Shown here: positions 24,176 through 33,165 of the stretch, in pieces
Numbering within the stretch: position 1 is the first letter of the stretch
How the letters are laid out: every line of letters starts with the position of its first letter
Assembly (NCBI GenBank): GCA_019746975.1
Contig: JAIERK010000179.1
Span: 1-47,447 of the forward strand
DNA: 47,447 nt
Source of the DNA: Candidatus Obscuribacterales bacterium
GTDB lineage: Bacteria; Cyanobacteriota; Vampirovibrionia; Obscuribacterales; Obscuribacteraceae
Direction of reading: 5' to 3'
The notes under the pieces: generated by a model
The model's input: only the letters and a program-made list of their open reading frames with translations
What the model was told of the DNA's origin: nothing
Database searches by the model: none
Made by a program: the position numbers and the translations under genes

Positions 24176-26185
24176 GTGTGCGGAATTACCGGATATCTAA
24201 ACCTTAACGGCAACCAACTTGATCCAGGCGAGCGCCATCTTCGCGAAATGTGCGGAAGCATTGCGCACCGCGGGCCGGACGAAGAAGGCATGATGATTAT
24301 TGGTCCTGCCGCGCTGGGCATGACCAGGCTATCAATTATAGATTTGTCCGGCGGGCAGCAACCAATTGCAAACGAAGACAATTCGGTCTGGATTGTCTTT
24401 AATGGTGAGATATACAACTTCAAGGAATTGCGTGACACGCTTATAGCTAAGGGGCACACGCTCAGAACAAAGACCGATACAGAGACCATTGTTCATCTCT
24501 ATGAAGAGTACGGCGTCGACTGCGTGCAACATCTCGAAGGGATGTTTGCATTTGCGCTCTGGGACTCAAACAAAAAGAGATTGTTTGTAGCACGAGATCG
24601 AATGGGTGAAAAACCACTGCATTGGGCGATCTTCGACGGACAGTTCATTTTCGGTTCTGAGATCAAGACAATTCTCGTTCATCCCAACTCCCGCAAACGC
24701 ATTAATCCAGAGGCGCTGCAAGAGTACCTGGCTTTAGAATACGTCCCCTCGCCCAGCACCATGTTCGATGGCATTCACAAATTACCGCCGGCTTCTTACA
24801 TGGTAATTGAAGGCGGACAAGTCAAGATCGATAGATACTGGTCACCGAAAGGCTCTACTAGCCGGATGAATGAGACAGAAGCCTGCGAGCGACTGGTTGA
24901 GCTTCTGGATCGCTCAGTAAAACTGAGACTGATTTCGGAGGTGCCTCTCGGCATTTTCCTCTCAGGAGGAATCGACTCGTCAGCTGTCACAGCATTGGCA
25001 GCGCGTCATGTGCCCGGCAAGATCAAAACCTTCTCAATCGGATTTCCGGATCAGTCTTTCGACGAAACGAGTCATGCAAATCTCGTAGCAAAGCATGTCG
25101 GCACGGAGCACCACGTCGCCGAGTTCACCCCGGGAAAGGCTCTCTCTATGATGGAGGATCTCTGGCGAGTCCTCGATGAGCCGATTGCAGACGCATCAAT
25201 TCTGCCTACCTATTTCTTGTCGAGAATGACTAGACAGTCCGTCACAGTAGCTCTTTCAGGTGAGGGCGGCGATGAGCTCTTCGGCGGTTATCCAACCTAC
25301 ATTGCTCATCGACTAGCTAAGACCTGGACCAGCATCCCTTCGGTATTGCGCCGAGGAGTGCTGAATCCAATGATCAATTCAATGCCTGTTTCTCTCAATA
25401 ACTTGAGTCTCGACTATAAAATGAAGCGGTTCATCACTGCTGCTGAAGAGCCGATAACAACCAGACACTTCAAATGGATGGGTGCAATTCCAGTCAACCA
25501 ACACAGCGGTCTCATCGACGCATCCTTGTTTGATACTGCATCCGGTGCAGAATTCTTGGAGCATCATGGTGAACTCGTCGACCGGTTGGCGAAAACCAGA
25601 TGGCTTATGCACGGCATCAACGATATGAAAAACGTGGTTGATGTAGCTATGCGACTGGACGTCAGCTGCTTCCTGGCAGACCAGCTCCTGGTCAAAGCCG
25701 ACCGCGCCTCGATGGCGACATCGCTGGAAGCACGCATGCCGTTCCTCGCTTTCCCTCTTGCCGAGTTCGCGTTGTCGCTGCCTTCCGACTACAAAGTGCG
25801 CAACTTCACTACGAAGTACCTGCTGAAGAAAGCAGTCGCGCCTTATCTCCCGGCTTCGATCATCAATCGACCTAAAAAAGGTTTTGGTATTCCAGTTGCA
25901 AAATGGTTGAAGGGTGATTTCAAAGGACTCGTGGATCAACTGTTGGAAGAAGGCTATGTCAGACGACAAGGTATCTTCCACTGGCAGTTCCTGAAGCAGC
26001 TTCTGGACGATCACTATTCCGGACGTGCGGATCGTCGCAAGGAGCTGTGGACATTAATAATGTTCCAACAGTGGTGGCACAAGTTTTTCAATTCTGCGAC
26101 AACCGGTGCTTTGTCGAATACGAACGCCGAGGGCTTCGTTTCACAAGGCGCTCATAACAATGCTTCTGCATTTTCCTTCCGGTAA
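24176..26185 (+). CDS. asnB: Glutamine-hydrolysing asparagine synthetase-type amidotransferase
   Basis: 669 residues. GTG start, then CGITGYLNLNG with the nucleophilic Cys2 and RGPDEEG of the class II glutaminase (1 to about 205). The synthetase domain has the ATP PP-loop LSGGIDSSAVTAL and SIGFPDQSFDETSHANLVAKHV, then ALSGEGGDELFGGYPTY. It matches AsnB of about 610-640 residues plus a 30-residue C-terminal tail. The reaction is aspartate to asparagine, but paralogues in glycan gene clusters amidate uronic acids or cell-wall precursors. Its place between a GT2 and two GT39 genes makes that alternative real (inference). GGAG lies ten bases before the GTG. The next gene starts 23 bases after the stop. 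Confidence 0.92.
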   Translation: MCGITGYLNLNGNQLDPGERHLREMCGSIAHRGPDEEGMMIIGPAALGMTRLSIIDLSGGQQPIANEDNSVWIVFNGEIYNFKELRDTLIAKGHTLRTKTDTETIVHLYEEYGVDCVQHLEGMFAFALWDSNKKRLFVARDRMGEKPLHWAIFDGQFIFGSEIKTILVHPNSRKRINPEALQEYLALEYVPSPSTMFDGIHKLPPASYMVIEGGQVKIDRYWSPKGSTSRMNETEACERLVELLDRSVKLRLISEVPLGIFLSGGIDSSAVTALAARHVPGKIKTFSIGFPDQSFDETSHANLVAKHVGTEHHVAEFTPGKALSMMEDLWRVLDEPIADASILPTYFLSRMTRQSVTVALSGEGGDELFGGYPTYIAHRLAKTWTSIPSVLRRGVLNPMINSMPVSLNNLSLDYKMKRFITAAEEPITTRHFKWMGAIPVNQHSGLIDASLFDTASGAEFLEHHGELVDRLAKTRWLMHGINDMKNVVDVAMRLDVSCFLADQLLVKADRASMATSLEARMPFLAFPLAEFALSLPSDYKVRNFTTKYLLKKAVAPYLPASIINRPKKGFGIPVAKWLKGDFKGLVDQLLEEGYVRRQGIFHWQFLKQLLDDHYSGRADRRKELWTLIMFQQWWHKFFNSATTGALSNTNAEGFVSQGAHNNASAFSFR

Positions 26186-26207
26186 TCGAGAGAGTCGACA
26201 GCGAGGA

Positions 26208-28043
26208 ATGATGACGTCAACTACAGCCCAACTGCAACGAAATCAAATCCGCCAGGAGGAGCAGACAGCAACGTCTCGACCCGGTCTGGTCACGGAGTTG
26301 GCAGTCTTCGCCTCGATTTTCGCAGCCGCATGTTTCATCTTCTTCACCGGTCTCGGGGACTTTCCACTCTTCAACCCTGATGAGGCTTTTTACGCAGAAC
26401 CGGCACGCGAGATGTTGGATACGGGCGATTACATCACCACAACGTTGAACTACGCGATCCGCTATACGAAACCACCCCTGCACATCTGGTTGGTGGCATT
26501 TAGCTATCATCTTTTCGGACAAAATGAGTTTGCCGCTCGCTTCGTCTCGGCAACCTGTGGTGCACTGCTGGTAGCGTGCACATACTGGATGCTCAACAGG
26601 ACGGTCGGCATGAGAGCCGGTCTGATAGGTGCCGGCGCACTGATGAGCGCGCCACTGTATGTGGTGAGCGGACGATTGGCAATCGGCGACATGACGCTGT
26701 CTCTTGCCACTGTCACGGGTCTGTTCTCATTCTTCAATGCTTTCCGAGAAAAGCGCCAGTCACTCGTTTTCCTGGGCTATCTGTTGTTGGCACTTGCAGT
26801 AATGACAAAGGGTCCAGTAGGTATCGTGCTTCCAGCGATCATTCTATTTGGGTATCACCTTCTGAGGAGAAACTTGATTGAGGCGCTGAAGTTTTACAAA
26901 CCACACCTCGGTGCACTTTTGGTGGCAGCGGTGACGCTCCCTTGGCTTGTTATTGAAACAATGGTGACCAAAGGCGAATACTTCACTTGCTTTATCGTCA
27001 TGGAGAATTTCCAGCGGTTCCTCAAAGTTGTTAGCGGCCACAAAGGAGCATGGTGGTATCACCTCGCGGCTGTCGCGGGTGGTTTTGCACCCTGGACAAT
27101 TTTCTTACCGCAGGCGCTCGTTGGCGCGTTTCACGTCGAGAGAACTTCGAGTCAAAATCCAAAGGGTGATTCTAAAGGTATCCTCAACACCTTCCGTCAT
27201 TTAGACGCTCGGCAGGAGCTGGCACTATTCGCGGCTTGCCTTCTGTTTCTGACGGTAACCTTCTACAGCGCCAGCGTTTCTAAATTGATGTCGTACACGT
27301 TGCCGGCGTTTCCAGCACTGGCAATTCTGGTCGCGCTCGAAATCGATCGGACGATTTGCCAGAGACGATTCAAGCGGTTAATGATTCCGCTCGCTCTGTG
27401 CGCAACCGTATATAGTGTCGGAAGTTTGATTGAACCACTTGTGATAACCCATGTCCGTCGCGTTCCACCGACTATTTCTCTGATTGTCGAGAACTACCTG
27501 ATCGCCGGTTCCATCGGACTTGCCATCGCTGTTGCATTTCTTGTCGTTCGCAGATGGAATCTCGCCGTAAGCGCTTTCGCGCTGACCGCGATAGGAGCCG
27601 GTGCTTTTTTCGGGTTTCAGGCAGCTCACGTTATGTCCGATTTCAAAGAGCGCGGGGTTGCAGATCTGGCTCGATTCGCCGCGGATTCAGGAGAGCCTAT
27701 ATTCGTCTACAAAGCTCGACTCCCTTCAGCCACGTTCTACACACACCGCGCCACGGTCGGCTCGCCGGCACAGGAAAAGCCAATCGCAGGAACCAATCGC
27801 TTTACCGGTGTTGCAGGGCAATCTCAACCACCAATTCCATTCTGGGTGAAGGAAACATCCGAACCACAACCGACAGAGATCAAGGTGGAAGAGCAAATTC
27901 TCGGCTCTCCGAAAGCCTACGTGATATGCAGTGCCAATGACGCTACCTATTTTGACAGCCATCCAGGCGCGAAAAGAGTGGCGCAGGACGGACGCTTCGT
28001 ACTTATCCATTGGTTGAAGCCTTTGGACCAATCCCATCCGTAG
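26208..28043 (+). CDS. ArnT-like membrane glycosyltransferase (GT39/PMT family)
   Basis: About 611 residues and 11-13 hydrophobic segments. After TM1 comes FPLFNPDEAFYAEPAREML, the first periplasmic loop with the Asp-Glu pair of ArnT/PMT enzymes. YTKPPLHIWLVAFSYHLFGQNEFAARFVSA and GRLAIGDMTLSLATVTGLF follow, both family hallmarks. A soluble C-terminal domain begins near residue 480. It should move a sugar from undecaprenyl phosphate to an acceptor lipid or protein outside the cytoplasmic membrane. A GAGGA site overlaps the paired ATGs at 26208 and 26211; the frame reaches back to 26106 inside asnB, but without a ribosome site. It lies 23 bases after asnB, probably co-transcribed. Confidence 0.88.
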   Translation: MMTSTTAQLQRNQIRQEEQTATSRPGLVTELAVFASIFAAACFIFFTGLGDFPLFNPDEAFYAEPAREMLDTGDYITTTLNYAIRYTKPPLHIWLVAFSYHLFGQNEFAARFVSATCGALLVACTYWMLNRTVGMRAGLIGAGALMSAPLYVVSGRLAIGDMTLSLATVTGLFSFFNAFREKRQSLVFLGYLLLALAVMTKGPVGIVLPAIILFGYHLLRRNLIEALKFYKPHLGALLVAAVTLPWLVIETMVTKGEYFTCFIVMENFQRFLKVVSGHKGAWWYHLAAVAGGFAPWTIFLPQALVGAFHVERTSSQNPKGDSKGILNTFRHLDARQELALFAACLLFLTVTFYSASVSKLMSYTLPAFPALAILVALEIDRTICQRRFKRLMIPLALCATVYSVGSLIEPLVITHVRRVPPTISLIVENYLIAGSIGLAIAVAFLVVRRWNLAVSAFALTAIGAGAFFGFQAAHVMSDFKERGVADLARFAADSGEPIFVYKARLPSATFYTHRATVGSPAQEKPIAGTNRFTGVAGQSQPPIPFWVKETSEPQPTEIKVEEQILGSPKAYVICSANDATYFDSHPGAKRVAQDGRFVLIHWLKPLDQSHP

Positions 28044-28077
28044 CTGAGATTTTTCGCTGCCGAAATCGGCATTTAGC

Positions 28078-29754
28078 TTAGAGTGAGAGATTTTCTTCCG
28101 ACACTCTCAGTAAATACCAATCGCCCTTGTGATTGATTTGGGTGGTGTTGTGTGACCATTCATCGCGCACGCGCTCCAAGTTCTTAGACGGCACTACGAT
28201 CAGATGCGGTGATTTTGTATCGGCTAGAAAGTTGGAGAAGTCCTTTTCAGTCTCGACTTCAAATACCCTTTGTCCGGCGTAGAACGCAGAACCGGGTCTG
28301 GAAGTGCCATAAATCGCTAAGCTTGCATTCGGAACGCTGGATGCCTGTATAAGCAGCTTGTGTTGGCTTGCTAAATTGCGCCGATAGACGATCATCGTCC
28401 CTGCAGGAACTAGCACGGAGCACGCAAGAAAACAGCTCGCAAGCAGAATACCCACTGCAAACCTAATTTTCGATTTGAACAGCATAACACTGTAGAAAAC
28501 AATTCCAACTGAAAGCATCAACACAGAGGCAATAACCAGAGGCTTGAGTGCTAGCGACTCACGCACCAGTTGAGGCACAACTAAAATCGAAACAATCGCG
28601 CCAATGCCAAACGTTGGCACCGTCCAAAGTAGAATGCTCCGTTTGTTCAGTCGCACAATTTTGTCTAGATAACAACCCGCGATTATTGCGAGGGCAGGAG
28701 CAGTAGGAAGTAGATAGGTGGGGAGCTTCGACGCGGCAACGCTAAGAAATGCCATGGTGCCAAGCAACCACACCAGTGCAAGCTTTAACAGTCGAGCGCG
28801 AAGAGTGTCCGAAAAATGCTTCTTCTTGAGCCTGAGCAACAGAGGCGACTGCAACAACAGTGTAGACCAGGGAAAGAAACCACCTGCTATAAACGGGATA
28901 TAGAACCACCAAGAATAGCGGTGGGACGCGAATGTACCAGTAGCTCGACCAAAATTCTGCTCTATGAAAAAGCTTCTGGTAAAGTCGCCGTGAGTGACAA
29001 CATGTTCTATCGCGAACCAGGGGAGCACCACAATAACCAGTATAGAAAAAGCAAGGAGCGGTTTGAGTCTCTTGAACAGCTCCAAAAATCTACTTGGACG
29101 GTCACTAACGAGAATGATATATCCACCGATTGCGATGGTACAAACAACAAGACTGATGGGGCCTTTACACAGAAAAGCCAGACCGAGAGCGACGTATGCG
29201 CCGAAAAGATAAAACGATCCTCCACCGTTCTCCACGGAAAACAACGACAATACACCCACTATAGTGAACAACATGAGCGGTGCGTCGGTCAAAGCAAGGT
29301 GGCCCGTCACAACGAAGAGCGGCATAGTCAACAGGGAAAGCGCCGAGTACAAAGATGCTCGAAAATTCAATAGTGGTCTGGTCAAAACGTAGAGCAAGCC
29401 AACAGAAAAAATCGCACAAAGCGCTGATGGTAGTCGCGCCGCGAAGGTGCTGACTCCGAAAATCTTATAGCTCAGTATGATCAACCAATAGGCTAGAATC
29501 GGCTTATCGTAAAACGGTTCATAGTTGAGATACGGCGTGAGAAAGTCGTTGCGCTCTAGCATTTCTCGCGCCGCTTCGGTGTAATAGCCGTCGCTTGAAT
29601 TCACTATTCCGCTTGCGCCGAGAAAAGGCAGGAACATCAGGGAGGACAGCACCAGAAGCACCACCACAGTGCACGTATCTCTTGAATTCCAGCGGTACGA
29701 GAGCCGCCTTTCCCGTGGTGACGAGCTTAACGTCAGTTGTTCTAACACTCTCAA
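28078..29754 (-). CDS. Second ArnT-like membrane glycosyltransferase (GT39)
   Basis: 558 residues with at least 11 hydrophobic helices. The first loop reads SSDGYYTEAAREMLERNDF, with Gly where most relatives have the Glu of the Asp-Glu pair, so activity may be altered or the catalytic Asp alone kept. YDKPILAYWLIILSYKIFG and GHLALTDAPLMLFTIVGVL are family motifs, and the C-terminal soluble part is shorter than in the neighbouring paralogue. It is convergent with that paralogue, with only 34 bases between their stops. The start (TTG 29754) is uncertain; GTG 29748 is the other option. The acceptor is not identifiable. Divergence between the two copies suggests different donors or acceptors rather than a recent duplication. 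Confidence 0.85.
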   Translation of the reverse strand: MRVLEQLTLSSSPRERRLSYRWNSRDTCTVVVLLVLSSLMFLPFLGASGIVNSSDGYYTEAAREMLERNDFLTPYLNYEPFYDKPILAYWLIILSYKIFGVSTFAARLPSALCAIFSVGLLYVLTRPLLNFRASLYSALSLLTMPLFVVTGHLALTDAPLMLFTIVGVLSLFSVENGGGSFYLFGAYVALGLAFLCKGPISLVVCTIAIGGYIILVSDRPSRFLELFKRLKPLLAFSILVIVVLPWFAIEHVVTHGDFTRSFFIEQNFGRATGTFASHRYSWWFYIPFIAGGFFPWSTLLLQSPLLLRLKKKHFSDTLRARLLKLALVWLLGTMAFLSVAASKLPTYLLPTAPALAIIAGCYLDKIVRLNKRSILLWTVPTFGIGAIVSILVVPQLVRESLALKPLVIASVLMLSVGIVFYSVMLFKSKIRFAVGILLASCFLACSVLVPAGTMIVYRRNLASQHKLLIQASSVPNASLAIYGTSRPGSAFYAGQRVFEVETEKDFSNFLADTKSPHLIVVPSKNLERVRDEWSHNTTQINHKGDWYLLRVSEENLSL

Positions 29755-30037
29755 AATAGTACCGATTCAAGAAGAGAAGTACGCATCAGCGAGCAAACGA
29801 AATCAACCCAAACACGTAGGTCTGTAAAACAGCCCGCCAATCGAGGGCACAACAACAGCAGCTTGGAGTTGACCGAAGCGATGAAAGTAGTCGAATTTTG
29901 AGAAACGGCGAACGCCATCCTATGAACTCAGTGAAAATTATAGTTCGAAGAAGTGAGGAACGCGTGAATAACCGGAAGTCGAAAATATATTTCGATGCAT
30001 ATACAACGAATAAGGTTGATCTGCGCGCCAGGAGCGT
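29755..30037. other. Intergenic region before the amidinotransferase-fold gene
   Basis: About 280 bases, upstream of the second GT39 gene and downstream of the amidinohydrolase gene (both minus strand). Nothing with a usable start or a clear hairpin was found. Confidence 0.35.
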
Positions 30038-30940
30038 CTAAAACACGTACATCTTCATGCAGAATACGCTACCACCGGATTTGATGTATTCCGACGTATC
30101 TACTTCATGAACGGTATAGTTGAGGCGCTTCAGGGCCTGCACGGTTGTGTCATTGCCTTTCTGAATTACTACATGCTTGCCACCAATAGCAGTGGCATTG
30201 CAGGCCATGCCTTCATTTGCTTCTTTGTCATCACAATCGATCACATTTTTGAAAACCGAACGAATCATTGCTATCCCATCGGCTGTGAGGGAGGCTGCGT
30301 GAATCAGAACAGTCTCCTCGTCTATAGCAGAGAAGCACGTATCGAGATGATAGAAACGATCAGAGCGAAGCGGCAAACGTATAACCGGAGCGCCGAAGAA
30401 TTCGCTTATATAAGGATAAGCTTGCGATGCGGAGCGAAAGCCGCTACCGCCCCAAATCAGCGCTCGCCCCGGATGCCAGATCGCGTCGCCGCTACCTTCG
30501 AATCCGAGTTGCTCTGGGAGCTGCTCAACCCGATATCCGTGATCGGCAAACCATTTTGAAAACGCACCGACTTCTCTCTGGCGAGAGCTGTGCTTCATCT
30601 GACTCAAAACACAAAGCTTTCTGCCATTCGAATCTAGACCAACAAAAGTTTGATTCGCGCAGAAGACCATATCTTCGCAATCGTCCACGGGCTCGATCAG
30701 CTCGACCTTAGCGGAGCACTCGCTAAAGGCTTTTTGAACTTCGGTCCACTGGCGGCGAGCCTTGCTTGTATCGACATTTCCGATGTTGCCTTCCATATGT
30801 GGATTCTTCACATCGACGACATCGAAGTAATCCGGAGAGCACATGAGCATCGTATTTGGTATCGGCATCTTCCGACATGATTGTAGGAGGTTGCTGGGAA
30901 GCTGGTCGACTGAATCAAAAATGGCGATTGTGGAATTCAT
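30038..30940 (-). CDS. Amidinotransferase-superfamily hydrolase (DDAH/arginine-deiminase-like)
   Basis: 300 residues. The beta-propeller pentein fold is marked by DCEDMVFCANQTFVG (Asp90 region, where the guanidinium-binding acid lies), GFEGSGDAIW (Glu148, Asp152), the catalytic His198 in YHLDTCFS, and the C-terminal nucleophile Cys294 in KSGGSVFCMKM. That set matches dimethylarginine dimethylaminohydrolase and relatives that cleave or transfer a guanidino group through a covalent thiouronium intermediate. Substrates include methylarginines and arginine. ATG 30940 is preferred; GTG 30955 shares its G with the TAG stop of the upstream gene, so coupling is likely in either case. It follows the Sll0572-like GTPase gene, and an arginase gene lies 3 kb upstream on the same strand. 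Confidence 0.85.
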   Translation of the reverse strand: MNSTIAIFDSVDQLPSNLLQSCRKMPIPNTMLMCSPDYFDVVDVKNPHMEGNIGNVDTSKARRQWTEVQKAFSECSAKVELIEPVDDCEDMVFCANQTFVGLDSNGRKLCVLSQMKHSSRQREVGAFSKWFADHGYRVEQLPEQLGFEGSGDAIWHPGRALIWGGSGFRSASQAYPYISEFFGAPVIRLPLRSDRFYHLDTCFSAIDEETVLIHAASLTADGIAMIRSVFKNVIDCDDKEANEGMACNATAIGGKHVVIQKGNDTTVQALKRLNYTVHEVDTSEYIKSGGSVFCMKMYVF

Positions 30941-30954
30941 GGTTGTAGTTCTCA

Positions 30955-32304
30955 CTAGGTAGAAACAGCACTTCGGATCATGGAGCTGAGAAGATCAGGA
31001 TCTCTTTCACTGAGCTCGTACGTAACTCGGACAGTGGGCTTGTTGATCTTCAATACGCGAGACAAATCTATAGGGGTTCCAATCAACACAACATCACAAG
31101 GGGTAGCATTGATAGTCTTTTCCAGGTCTTCTATCTGTTTTGCACCATAGCCCATAGCCGGAAGAATCTCAGTTATATGGCTGTACTGTTGGAGCGTGGA
31201 CTTTATCGAACCAACTGCGTACGGCCGCGGGTCGACAATCTCGGAAGCGCCATGATCTCGAGCTGCAACGTACGCGGCACCAAAAGCCATGTCGCCGTGC
31301 GTCACAGTAGGACCATCTTCGATAACCAGAACCCGACGCCCTCTTATAGAGTTGTTTTCAGACAAACTTATCGGTGAGTCAGCACGAAGAATCTTGGCTC
31401 TCGGATTGATCGCGGTGATATTTTTTTCGACAATTGCGACATCTTCTTTTTTCGCGGTATCAACTTTATTGATTACGACAAGATCAGCCATTCTCACATT
31501 GGTCTCCCCAGGATGATAGGCGACTTCATGTCCGGCACGATGCGGATCTGCAACTACGATGTGAAGGTTCGGCCGATAGAATGGAATGTCATTGTTGCCG
31601 CCGTCCCACAAAACGACGTCGGCTTCGCTTTCTGCCAGGCGCAGAATCTGCTCGTAGTCGACGCCGGCAAAAACAAGATTGCCGTGCTCGATATGTGGCT
31701 CATACTCTTCTCGCTCTTCGATAGTGCATTGAGCGGCATCCAGGTCTGAGAAATCCGAAAATCTCTGACAGACTTGCTTTGATAGATCGCCGTATGGCAT
31801 CGGATGGCGAACGACCGCGACTTTCTTACCGAGCTCTTTCAGCACTTGGCAAACGCGGCGTGTCGTCTGACTTTTTCCGCAACCGGTTCGTACTGCGCAC
31901 ACTGCAATTACTGGTTTCGTAGAATCCAGCATAGTGTGCCGCCAGCCCATGATTCTGAAGTCTGCCCCGGCCGCGTTGACTGTCGCGGCTTTGTGCATTA
32001 CGTCCTTGTGACTCAAATCCGAATAGGCGAGCACAACCTCGCTTACGTCATGCTGCCGGATAAGCTCGCTAATCTTATCCTCCGGTTCTATAGGAATACC
32101 AGAAGGGTAGTCGGAACCAGCCAGAACTGGCGGATACATACGACCGTGTATGTCCGGGATCTGGGCAGCCGTGAAAGCCACGACCTGGTAGTCAGACTCT
32201 CCTTTCCAGAAGACATTAAAGTCGTGAAAGTCGCGCCCTGCGGCGCCCATAATGATGAGTTTTTTTCTTGATTGCATGTTCAGGAAGACTCCAGTCTCCT
32301 GCAT
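30955..32304 (-). CDS. Sll0572/cyclic 2,3-diphosphoglycerate synthase-like P-loop protein
   Basis: 449 residues (440 if the second ATG at 32277 is used). An N-terminal Rossmann-like part (KLIIMGAAGRDFHDFNVFW) precedes a SIMIBI-type P-loop AVRTGCGKSQTTRRV near residues 136-150. DVVLWDGGNNDIPFY (Walker-B-like) and the NKVD guanine-specificity motif in DLVVINKVDTAKK are also present. Archaeal relatives make cyclic 2,3-diphosphoglycerate; the bacterial and cyanobacterial branch (Sll0572) has no secure function. Lack of methanogen context makes a different reaction likely here. It is followed without a gap by the amidinohydrolase gene, and lexA lies 62 bases upstream on the same strand. A regulatory or metabolic role beside arginine breakdown is an inference. 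Confidence 0.8.
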   Translation of the reverse strand: MQETGVFLNMQSRKKLIIMGAAGRDFHDFNVFWKGESDYQVVAFTAAQIPDIHGRMYPPVLAGSDYPSGIPIEPEDKISELIRQHDVSEVVLAYSDLSHKDVMHKAATVNAAGADFRIMGWRHTMLDSTKPVIAVCAVRTGCGKSQTTRRVCQVLKELGKKVAVVRHPMPYGDLSKQVCQRFSDFSDLDAAQCTIEEREEYEPHIEHGNLVFAGVDYEQILRLAESEADVVLWDGGNNDIPFYRPNLHIVVADPHRAGHEVAYHPGETNVRMADLVVINKVDTAKKEDVAIVEKNITAINPRAKILRADSPISLSENNSIRGRRVLVIEDGPTVTHGDMAFGAAYVAARDHGASEIVDPRPYAVGSIKSTLQQYSHITEILPAMGYGAKQIEDLEKTINATPCDVVLIGTPIDLSRVLKINKPTVRVTYELSERDPDLLSSMIRSAVST

Positions 32305-32365
32305 ACTATACAGCTACCTTATTGCAATCATCAGAGGCTTACATGCGTCTTAGACAGCAGATTGC

Positions 32366-33046
32366 TTACATCCGTCGGAACAGTCCGACCACGACACCTT
32401 GAATCTGCAAGTCCTGGCTACGCGGGACAAATATTGGCTCCATCTGAGAATTGCCTGGTTGCAAACGGTACCCGCCGTTCTCCTTGAAAAGGCGTTTGAG
32501 TGTGGCCGATCCATCTTCAAGGAGAGCCACGACAATTTCACCATTGTGAGGAGAGGGACTGGGCTTGACTATGACGTAGTCACCACTGAAGATACCATCC
32601 TCAATCATGGAATCGCCCTTCACTTCCAGTGCAAAACATCCAGAATCCGCATACTCACTTTCGATACGCAAGTACTCTGGTGTCTCCATCGCATCTATCG
32701 GGGCACCTGCCGCGATGCGTCCGGCAAGAGGGACGCCCGCTTGAGGGAGCTCCGGCTCTGCTGATTCTGCGGCGCTCAAATAATGCTCGCCTGCATACTT
32801 ACTGTCAGTACTTATATATCTAAGACCCTCGCCAACAACACGCATCGAGCGATTGAGTTTGGACTCCCAGTGGACCATGCCCTTCTTCTTCAAGGCGACG
32901 ACGTGTTGGTGCACGGTCATTCTATTTTTCAGTCCCAGGGCCGTGGCCAGCTCCTGTAGAGTGGGCGGATAACCATGCTTGTCCGTCAACTCGACAATGG
33001 CATTTAGAACGTCCTGTTGCCGCGGAGGCAATGTATTGGCTGTCAA
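32366..33046 (-). CDS. lexA: SOS repressor LexA
   Basis: 226 residues from TTG 33046. Winged-helix DNA-binding domain at about 1-70: LPPRQQDVLNAIVEL, then YPPTLQELATALGLKNRMTV. Hinge and cleavage site RIAAGAPIDA, with the Ala113-Gly114 bond as the predicted cut. Catalytic Ser146 in GDSMI and Lys184 in ATLKRLF. RecA-stimulated self-cleavage derepresses DNA-repair genes. A longer frame starts at ATG 33094, but the predicted promoter places transcription start near 33098. TTG 33046 has GAGG about nine bases upstream and starts where other LexA proteins do (LTxRQ). The Sll0572-like gene follows 62 bases on. Confidence 0.94.
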   Translation of the reverse strand: MTANTLPPRQQDVLNAIVELTDKHGYPPTLQELATALGLKNRMTVHQHVVALKKKGMVHWESKLNRSMRVVGEGLRYISTDSKYAGEHYLSAAESAEPELPQAGVPLAGRIAAGAPIDAMETPEYLRIESEYADSGCFALEVKGDSMIEDGIFSGDYVIVKPSPSPHNGEIVVALLEDGSATLKRLFKENGGYRLQPGNSQMEPIFVPRSQDLQIQGVVVGLFRRM

Positions 33047-33070
33047 CTTTCCAATCCTCAACAGAAAAAA

Positions 33071-33133
33071 ACTATACTTTTCAACCTCACCCATACGTAA
33101 GTATAGTATAGTATCGGTTTCGTTTGCTGTCTA
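33071..33133 (-). promoter_or_regulatory. lexA promoter with candidate operator half-sites
   Basis: On the minus strand TAGACA (33133-33128) and TATACT (33110-33105) are 17 bases apart, so transcription should start near 33098. ACTATACTT (33071-33079) and AAGTATAGT (33099-33107) are perfect 9-base inverted arms, one over the -10 and one about 20 bases downstream, with 19 bases between. Repeats of ACTATACT continue at the -10. This is not the GAAC-N4-GTTC or CTG-N10-CAG SOS box. Confidence 0.5.
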
Positions 33134-33165
33134 CCCCAAATTCGATTTGCCCCGAAATATATTTT

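Noticed and set aside
28044..28077. GCCGA/TCGGC palindrome between the two converging GT39 genes as a terminator
   Set aside because: The stem is only about five pairs with too small a loop and no proper U-run on either side.
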